Positions 16,394 through 20,432 of a stretch of DNA of 20,432 bases are shown here, one piece after another (the stretch's first letter is position 1; each line of letters opens with the position of its first letter). Below the pieces are notes generated by a model. It made no database searches. It was not told where the DNA came from and saw only the letters and a list, made by a program, of their open reading frames with translations. This DNA is from Accumulibacter sp. (GTDB lineage: Bacteria; Pseudomonadota; Gammaproteobacteria; Burkholderiales; Rhodocyclaceae): positions 1 to 20,432 of the forward strand of contig JAISNE010000432.1 of the NCBI GenBank assembly GCA_031276375.1, given 5' to 3'. The position numbers and the translations under genes are program-made.

Positions 16394-17223
16394 GAGCGTT
16401 CCTTTTTCGGAGCAACGGGTTGATGACGCTCGGCCATGAGCGTCATCAGCATCAGGACGTAAACCGCGCTGGAAAGACGGTTCAGCGCCTGCATGATGTC
16501 GGGGCGGACGACCTTGAAATCGCGGTCGATGAAAACATCGGCGGCGAAGAGTTCCGCTTCGCGGATCTGCGCGCGCAGCAGGTTGAGGCGCGCCACCCGG
16601 ACGCCGTGATCGACTTCCGGCACGATATGGTCGTGGCCGATGTATTTGAGCGGATTGTGCGAAATCGCATGGATTGCCGCTTCGTCGAACTCGCCCATGA
16701 CCACCGGCGGCATCGCCTCGCCGGTCACTTCGGCCTTGAGGACGCGGCCCAGCGCCGAGCGAACGTCCGCCAGCCAATGCGCCAGCGGCGTTTTCCCGCT
16801 TTCCGGATCGAACTCGGCCTGTATCCACACGGCATGGGCGATCGCCGTGTCGAGTTTGCCGCGCAGCTTCAGGCGCGGATCGTTTTTCGCCACGAGCGCC
16901 TTGCCGTCGAGGCTGGTCAGCGTATCCGGCTTGGCGCTCACCGGCTGCGCGCAGAGCAGGCACGTCGCGGCGTTCCGCTCGTTCTTTCCGGTCAGCACCG
17001 GCACTCGCCGGAGCGCCGGTTCTTCGCCGTGACCGGTCTGCGCGGCTTTCGTTTCGACGAACGCGCGGCCCGCGTCGTCCAGATATTTGACGTGGATCCG
17101 GCGTTCTTCGAGCAGCGTCCGGGCCGACGGCGTCAGCCGCCCGTTTTCCGGCAGATGGATTTCACTGCCGTGGGCAAGACTGAACCGTTCGCGCAGCCAG
17201 CTCTCGGTAACGAAAGTGCTCAT
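16384..17223 (-). CDS. eutT: EutT cob(I)alamin adenosyltransferase
   Basis: A 279-residue enzyme that makes adenosylcobalamin for EutBC. It matches EutT in FVTESWLRERFSLAHGSEIHLPE-type N terminus, RLTPSARTLLEERR, the SLDGKALVAKNDPRLKLRGKLDT block, LAHWLADVRSALGRVLKAE, NPLKYIGHDHIVPEVDHG, NLLRAQIREAEL and RPDIMQALNRLSSAVYVLM. The metal site differs: enteric EutT has His-X11-Cys-Cys-X2-Cys, here only Cys88-X2-Cys91 (ATCLLC) is left, with Thr at the first cysteine and no histidine at the expected spacing. The start at 17223 has GAGG upstream and aligns with the enteric start; an in-frame ATG at 17241 is less likely. It overlaps eutD by 10 bp. Confidence 0.94.
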   Translation of the reverse strand: MSTFVTESWLRERFSLAHGSEIHLPENGRLTPSARTLLEERRIHVKYLDDAGRAFVETKAAQTGHGEEPALRRVPVLTGKNERNAATCLLCAQPVSAKPDTLTSLDGKALVAKNDPRLKLRGKLDTAIAHAVWIQAEFDPESGKTPLAHWLADVRSALGRVLKAEVTGEAMPPVVMGEFDEAAIHAISHNPLKYIGHDHIVPEVDHGVRVARLNLLRAQIREAELFAADVFIDRDFKVVRPDIMQALNRLSSAVYVLMLMTLMAERHQPVAPKKERSWN

Positions 17224-17256
17224 CTCGGGTCCTCGATCCATTCGCCCGCCGGGGCC

Positions 17257-18045
17257 TCACGCGTCCTGCCAGTTGGCCGGATAGGCGACGTAGAGGAAGC
17301 GGACTTCGCTCGGCGTGCCGAATTCGATCGCCGTGTTCCTGGGAATGAAGATCACGTCGCCCGCCTTGCCGACCACCGTCTCGCCGCCGCAGCGGATGTG
17401 CAATTCGCCTTCGATGACGTAGTCGACTTCATCGTAGGTCAGCGTCCACGGAAAGAAGCAGTTCTTCCAGCTCATGAACCCCGCGCCCATCGAACTGCCG
17501 TCGTCGGCGCCGACCACATCGACGATGCCGACCTGGTTTTCCCGGCCGGCGCCGTCGAACAGGCCGAAGCGCGCGGAATCGCCCGCCACTTTCTTGATCC
17601 CGCTCTTGATCGTTTGGGCAGCGAAGGCCGCCTCTCCGGGCGCCGTGGGTTTTGTCGCCGCGGACCCGGCCCCGGTCGTCCCGATGTCCTTCGCCGCGGC
17701 GGCGCTTTCCGCCGCGAGCTTCTTGACCAGTTGCTCGACGACGTCTCCCGAAACGGCGCCCGCCGGCAGGCGCGACAGGACCTCCGCCTTGATTTTCGCC
17801 AGATCCGCGCCCGTGCATCGGGCCTGGGCCGCGCCGGAATTCCCGGCGGGAGCGTCGTTCGTCCGGCGCGCCCCGGTCCGGGACGTGCTCGCGGGCTCCA
17901 GCGTCTCGACGATTTTCATGCCAAGTTGTTCCGCCACCAGGCGCGCTTCCGCCGTGACGATGCATCGCGGCAGAACGACATCGAGCGACTGCTTGCCGCC
18001 GGCATGCTCCTGGCGCACAAATTCCGCCGTAATCAGACGTTTCAT
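17257..18045 (-). CDS. eutQ: EutQ cupin-type acetate kinase
   Basis: A 262-residue protein. Residues 1-50 (MKRLITAEFVRQEHAGGK..) match the EutQ N terminus; 78-112 hold two amphipathic helices around LAKIKAEVLSRLPAG; about 112-145 is an Ala/Gly/Thr-rich linker longer than in E. coli (233 total); 155-260 is the cupin domain with DDGSSMGAGFMSWKNCFFPWTL, DEVDYVIEGELHIR, KAGDVIFIPRNTAIEFG and YVAYPANWQ. EutQ of Salmonella was shown to have acetate kinase activity and to affect compartment formation. The start overlaps the eutP stop (ATGA), so the larger open frame reaching 18291 is not used. 33 bp before eutT. Confidence 0.95.
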   Translation of the reverse strand: MKRLITAEFVRQEHAGGKQSLDVVLPRCIVTAEARLVAEQLGMKIVETLEPASTSRTGARRTNDAPAGNSGAAQARCTGADLAKIKAEVLSRLPAGAVSGDVVEQLVKKLAAESAAAAKDIGTTGAGSAATKPTAPGEAAFAAQTIKSGIKKVAGDSARFGLFDGAGRENQVGIVDVVGADDGSSMGAGFMSWKNCFFPWTLTYDEVDYVIEGELHIRCGGETVVGKAGDVIFIPRNTAIEFGTPSEVRFLYVAYPANWQDA

Positions 18046-18539
18046 GACAATCCTGCTCCTTCTTCCGTTGATCCGCCGCCCAGCAGGTACCGCTTCAACG
18101 GCGCAATACTGTCGGGATACCGATTGGAAACACGAAAAATGGGATCGAATCCACCCGCGCCCCGCAACACGCTTTCCGCGCGTCCGGGATCGCAGCCGGG
18201 CAAATCCGTCTTGGTGATCACGCCGACCAGCCGCTTGTCGCCATAGACGTTGAGCAGGCCCGGCGGCAGGCGGCATTCGTCGTTGTCGCACGAATGCACG
18301 TAAACCAGGATGTCGACGTCGCTCGACGTGTTGATCAGCGCGTGGTACAGGCGGGGATGGCTGAAGAACTCGCCCGGCGTGTCGATTCCGGAATTCTCGA
18401 ACTCGAGCGCCTGCGTCTTGCGGGCGTTTTCTTCACGGCCGTACAACAGGTTGAACAGCGTCGTTTTCCCGGCGCCGACCGCTCCCATCAGCATGAAAGC
18501 GGCGGGCGCGGCGGCAATGGCGGCGGTTTGCGGATTCAT
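18042..18539 (-). CDS. eutP: EutP GTPase-fold acetate kinase
   Basis: A 165-residue P-loop protein: Walker A GAVGAGKTT at 19-27, QALEFENSGIDTPGEFFSH around 43-61 (G3-like DTPGE), and TKTDLPG at 109-115 (a G4-like TKxD). This is the EutP/PduV family; Salmonella EutP has acetate kinase activity and would make ATP and acetate from EutD's acetyl phosphate. It has a short Ala-rich N-terminal extension before the P-loop. It lies 22 bp after eutS and overlaps eutQ by 4 bp. Confidence 0.95.
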   Translation of the reverse strand: MNPQTAAIAAAPAAFMLMGAVGAGKTTLFNLLYGREENARKTQALEFENSGIDTPGEFFSHPRLYHALINTSSDVDILVYVHSCDNDECRLPPGLLNVYGDKRLVGVITKTDLPGCDPGRAESVLRGAGGFDPIFRVSNRYPDSIAPLKRYLLGGGSTEEGAGLS

Positions 18540-18561
18540 GGCTCGGGTTCCCGTCGGCGCT

Positions 18562-18897
18562 TCAGGTCCGGGTCAACGAACAGACGGCATACGCCAGTTG
18601 CTCGTGCAATATGGCGACCACCTGCTTCAGGGATTCCTCGACCGAGCCGACCGAGCCGAAAATGACGAGCGCGCCGGTAAAACGATCCAGGAACCCGATG
18701 TTCACGGACGCCGCCTTGCTGGCGATGTCGCCGGCGATCATGGCCGTCTCGCCGGGAGTCAGCGTCAGGATGCCGATGGCTTCGGCGCCCGGCACGCCGA
18801 TCTTCTTGGCGAGATCGTCGGTCGGGTGCGCGATCAGGTGCGCGAGCGTCACCTGTTTCCCCGGCACGAATTCCTGAATGATGCGTTCTTTTTCCAT
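18562..18897 (-). CDS. eutS: EutS hexameric shell protein, first structural gene
   Basis: A 111-residue circularly permuted BMC protein, close to E. coli EutS along its length ([52 protein letters not shown]). In E. coli the hexamer is bent and Gly39 is the residue associated with the bend. Here the segment reads VPGAEAIGI, so position 39 is Glu and a Gly sits at 37. EutS alone can direct empty shell formation in enterics. AAGG sits unusually close (3 bases) to the ATG. It heads the operon, 208 bp after eutR. Confidence 0.96.
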   Translation of the reverse strand: MEKERIIQEFVPGKQVTLAHLIAHPTDDLAKKIGVPGAEAIGILTLTPGETAMIAGDIASKAASVNIGFLDRFTGALVIFGSVGSVEESLKQVVAILHEQLAYAVCSLTRT

Positions 18898-18941
18898 CGC
18901 CTTGTACGTTTGATGTCCTGCCCCGGCGGAACCATGTATTT

Positions 18942-18950
18942 TTTATACTA
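18942..18950 (-). promoter_or_regulatory. Candidate -10 of the main eut promoter
   Basis: The minus strand reads TAGTATAAA here, in an A/T-rich island inside GC-rich DNA and 45-53 bp before the eutS ATG. No recognisable -35 hexamer lies 16-18 bp upstream. That is typical of a promoter that needs an activator, in line with EutR control. Confidence 0.55.
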
Positions 18951-18972
18951 GGACGCGAAGCCGGGCGATGAA

Positions 18973-19013
18973 TATCAAAAACCGGAAAATCGGCTATCGA
19001 AAATCGGAAAATC
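18973..19013. promoter_or_regulatory. Two 19-bp direct repeats: candidate EutR operator
   Basis: TATCAAAAACCGGAAAATC at 18973-18991 and TATCGAAAATCGGAAAATC at 18995-19013 match at 17 of 19 positions and start 22 bp apart, two helical turns, so they face the same side of the DNA. Paired direct repeats of this size are the usual sites of AraC-family activators. They end about 23 bp upstream of the -10-like sequence, where an activator could touch RNA polymerase. The only AraC-family gene here is eutR, next door. Confidence 0.65.
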
Positions 19014-19105
19014 AACCGGCGGACCGGCGAAAGTCAAGCGCCTCCCGAGACGCGCCATCGGCCGCGCGGCCCGCCAAACCAGGCTCCGGGCCGGTTGCCG
19101 CCCGG

Positions 19106-20101
19106 CTATTGGAACCGGCTGCGCAACGCTTCCGACGGACGTTCGCAGAAGAGCCGGCTGTAGTCGGCGGCGAATTGGCCCATATGCCAGAATCCCCAGG
19201 CGGCGGCGACGTCCTGCACCGTCCGGTAGGGCGAAGCGGGATTCTTGAGTTCGCGGCGTATGGCGTTGAGGCGGATGAATTTCAGATAGGCCAGCGGGGT
19301 GATTTCCAGAACGTCCTGGAAGCTGTTTTGCAGCGTGCGCCGCGAGACGTAAAGCTTTTCGCACAGGTCCATCACCGAAATCGCTTCGTGTTGATGGGAG
19401 AAGAGATAGTCCTGCGCGCGCGCGACGATGCGCCGGTGATTCTGCTGCGCGGTCGTTGGCGCCGGCGGGGGGCGCACCCCGACCAGCAGATCCGTCAAGC
19501 CGTCGATCAGATCCTGGCTCAACGCTTTGAGCGCGGCCTCGTGCGTGGCGGTCAGCGGGTTATTCGCCAACTCGCCAAGCGTTTGATCGAGAAAGTGCCA
19601 GAAACCGTGTTTCTGTCGAAGATCGACCAGCAAAACCTCCTGCCGCCGCAACAACTTGGGCAAGTCGGCGATTTCGAGCGCCTCGCCGTAACGTTCCAGA
19701 ACCTCGTCCTTCACGGCGATTCCCATGATGTCATAAGAGGCCGGAGTGACCAACTGGAATTCCTCGTTGCCGGGCTTGATGGCAATCGCATTGTCGTGCA
19801 GGCGATTTCCGTCGATGCTGCCTTCCGCGCCTTCGCAGCGGGGAAGTCCGAACCAGAAGGAATCGGGCCAGACGACGCAGGACTGGCGCAGGGCGTGGCT
19901 GGTTTTCTCCAGGTAAAACTGGATTTCGTCCAGCCACAACTCATTGATCGCGCCCAGAAAGCGCCCGGGCGCGATCTGGTCATAGCGCTGGTTCCAGGCC
20001 GACAGATTGGCGGCCTGCTCGTCCGCGTCATGGGCCACGGTGAGCCGCAAGCCGCGAGGTGGAATCCCGGGCTTCGTTTCAGACAGTAAGCTTCCCCTCA
20101 T
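19106..20101 (-). CDS. eutR: EutR AraC-family activator of the eut operon
   Basis: A 331-residue regulator. The N-terminal sensor part keeps EutR blocks: LRQSCVVWPDSFWFGLPRCEG (about 100-120) and PGNEEFQLVTPASYDIMGIAV. The C-terminal 100 residues hold the two AraC HTH motifs: VMDLCEKLYVSRRTLQNSFQD and VQDVAAAWGFWHMGQFAADYSRLF. Enteric EutR responds to ethanolamine together with adenosylcobalamin. The ATG at 20101 is preferred because GGGAG lies 6 bases upstream; an in-frame ATG 17 codons earlier (20152) has no ribosome binding site. In E. coli/Salmonella eutR is the last gene, after eutK; here it sits first, upstream of eutS, in the same direction. Confidence 0.95.
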   Translation of the reverse strand: MRGSLLSETKPGIPPRGLRLTVAHDADEQAANLSAWNQRYDQIAPGRFLGAINELWLDEIQFYLEKTSHALRQSCVVWPDSFWFGLPRCEGAEGSIDGNRLHDNAIAIKPGNEEFQLVTPASYDIMGIAVKDEVLERYGEALEIADLPKLLRRQEVLLVDLRQKHGFWHFLDQTLGELANNPLTATHEAALKALSQDLIDGLTDLLVGVRPPPAPTTAQQNHRRIVARAQDYLFSHQHEAISVMDLCEKLYVSRRTLQNSFQDVLEITPLAYLKFIRLNAIRRELKNPASPYRTVQDVAAAWGFWHMGQFAADYSRLFCERPSEALRSRFQ

Positions 20102-20113
20102 ATCGTTCTCCCG

Positions 20114-20132
20114 GCTCAATCTTGAGTTGAGC
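20114..20132. promoter_or_regulatory. Inverted repeat just upstream of the eutR ribosome binding site
   Basis: GCTCAA (20114-20119) and TTGAGC (20127-20132) are perfect inverted copies around a 7-base centre that itself contains CTTGAG. In the transcript it would fold directly before GGGAGAACGAT-ATG. It could be an operator half for autoregulation or an RNA hairpin; neither is shown. Confidence 0.35.
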
Positions 20133-20223
20133 GGCGGCCAGAAATCCTGCATCTTCGGCCGGTGGCGACTACGGCGGTCGGGGAAAGCGAATGCCCGACC
20201 ATGACCGTTGTCGCGAATGGCAC

Positions 20224-20252
20224 ATGATAGGAAAAAACCCGGAGAACAACAA
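20224..20252 (-). promoter_or_regulatory. Candidate eutR promoter
   Basis: On the minus strand TTGTTG (20247-20252) is followed after 17 bp by TATCAT (20224-20229), five of six to the -10 consensus and correctly spaced; the -35 is only half-matching. Transcription would start near 20217, giving a leader of about 115 bases before eutR. It allows eutR to be expressed without the eut operon promoter. Confidence 0.5.
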
Positions 20253-20326
20253 GCCCCGAAACAATCCCTGTCGACCGCAACCTGGCATGCCCCCCTCCCC
20301 CGCGGCGGGCACGCCGTCCGTGGGTT

Positions 20327-20432
20327 TTACTGTCCAGTTTTCACGGCGTGGACGCCGCCGTCGCGGAAGAAGTTCCAGATGCGGTCGACCATCGGGTTGG
20401 CGTTTTCCAGGGAACGGTAGAGCCTGACTTCC
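20327..20432 (-). CDS. Unidentified gene, last 34 codons only
   Basis: A minus-strand frame enters from the right edge and stops with TAA at 20327-20329. The visible end includes VRLYRSLENANPMVDRIWNF and then FRDGGVHAVKTGQ. I do not recognise it. Codon usage looks like that of the operon genes. It is followed by 225 bp before eutR that contains the candidate eutR promoter, so it may not be part of the eut transcript. Confidence 0.55.
   Translation of the reverse strand, partial: EVRLYRSLENANPMVDRIWNFFRDGGVHAVKTGQ

Noticed and set aside
19060..19071. 12-bp palindrome GGCCGCGCGGCC as a eutR terminator
   Set aside because: No U run follows on the minus strand and the stem would have almost no loop; random symmetry is likely in such GC-rich DNA.
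20102..20152. Longer EutR start at 20152
   Set aside because: No ribosome binding site there, whereas GGGAG stands 6 bases before the ATG at 20101, and the extra 17 residues do not resemble EutR.
1..20432. EutVW-type antiterminator RNA, adenosylcobalamin riboswitch, CRISPR array, tRNA or rRNA
   Set aside because: I saw no dual hairpins with terminators, no B12-box-like conserved stretch, no regularly spaced repeats and no RNA gene signatures in the gaps.

Overview
This window is one long ethanolamine-utilisation (eut) bacterial-microcompartment operon, read entirely on the minus strand from right to left. The DNA is GC-rich by eye. The set eutS-P-Q-T-D-M-N-E-J-G-H-A-B-C-L-K is complete and in the same order as in Escherichia/Salmonella (EUT1 type), and the regulator is the AraC-family EutR. 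That points to a proteobacterium. The dispersed palindromic repeats and overall feel make me think of a beta- or gammaproteobacterium outside the enterics, but this is inference and no taxonomic marker gene is present.

Layout, in transcription order: (i) 20327-20432, the last 34 codons of an unidentified minus-strand gene; (ii) eutR with its own candidate promoter and a small inverted repeat in its leader; (iii) a 208-bp regulatory gap holding two 19-bp direct repeats 22 bp apart just upstream of a -10-like TATAAA, a good candidate EutR operator and main eut promoter; (iv) eutS (shell), eutP and eutQ (acetate kinases), eutT (cobalamin adenosyltransferase), eutD (phosphotransacetylase), eutM and eutN (shell); (v) eutE (aldehyde dehydrogenase), eutJ (chaperone-like), a 245-bp palindromic repeat element, eutG (alcohol dehydrogenase), eutH (transporter); (vi) eutA (reactivase), eutB and eutC (ammonia-lyase), eutL and eutK (shell); (vii) three genes that the enteric operon lacks: a PduS-type flavin/Fe-S corrinoid reductase overlapping eutK by 4 bp, a PduT-type shell protein with its Fe-S cysteine, and a secreted HAD-superfamily lipoprotein phosphatase resembling phosphorylcholine/phosphoethanolamine phosphatase; (viii) a 631-bp stretch without genes, and the start of a transposase at the left edge.

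How it works together: ethanolamine enters through EutH or by diffusion and is split by EutBC (adenosylcobalamin) to acetaldehyde and ammonia inside a shell of EutS/M/N/L/K. EutE makes acetyl-CoA, EutG recycles NADH by making ethanol, EutD and EutP/Q convert acetyl-CoA to acetate with ATP. EutT and EutA keep the cofactor working. The appended PduS/PduT pair would give this compartment an electron path through the shell for cobalamin reduction or redox balancing. The phosphatase could release ethanolamine from phosphoethanolamine outside the cytoplasm. Those last two roles are inference from family and context, and together they are the most unusual feature of the locus.
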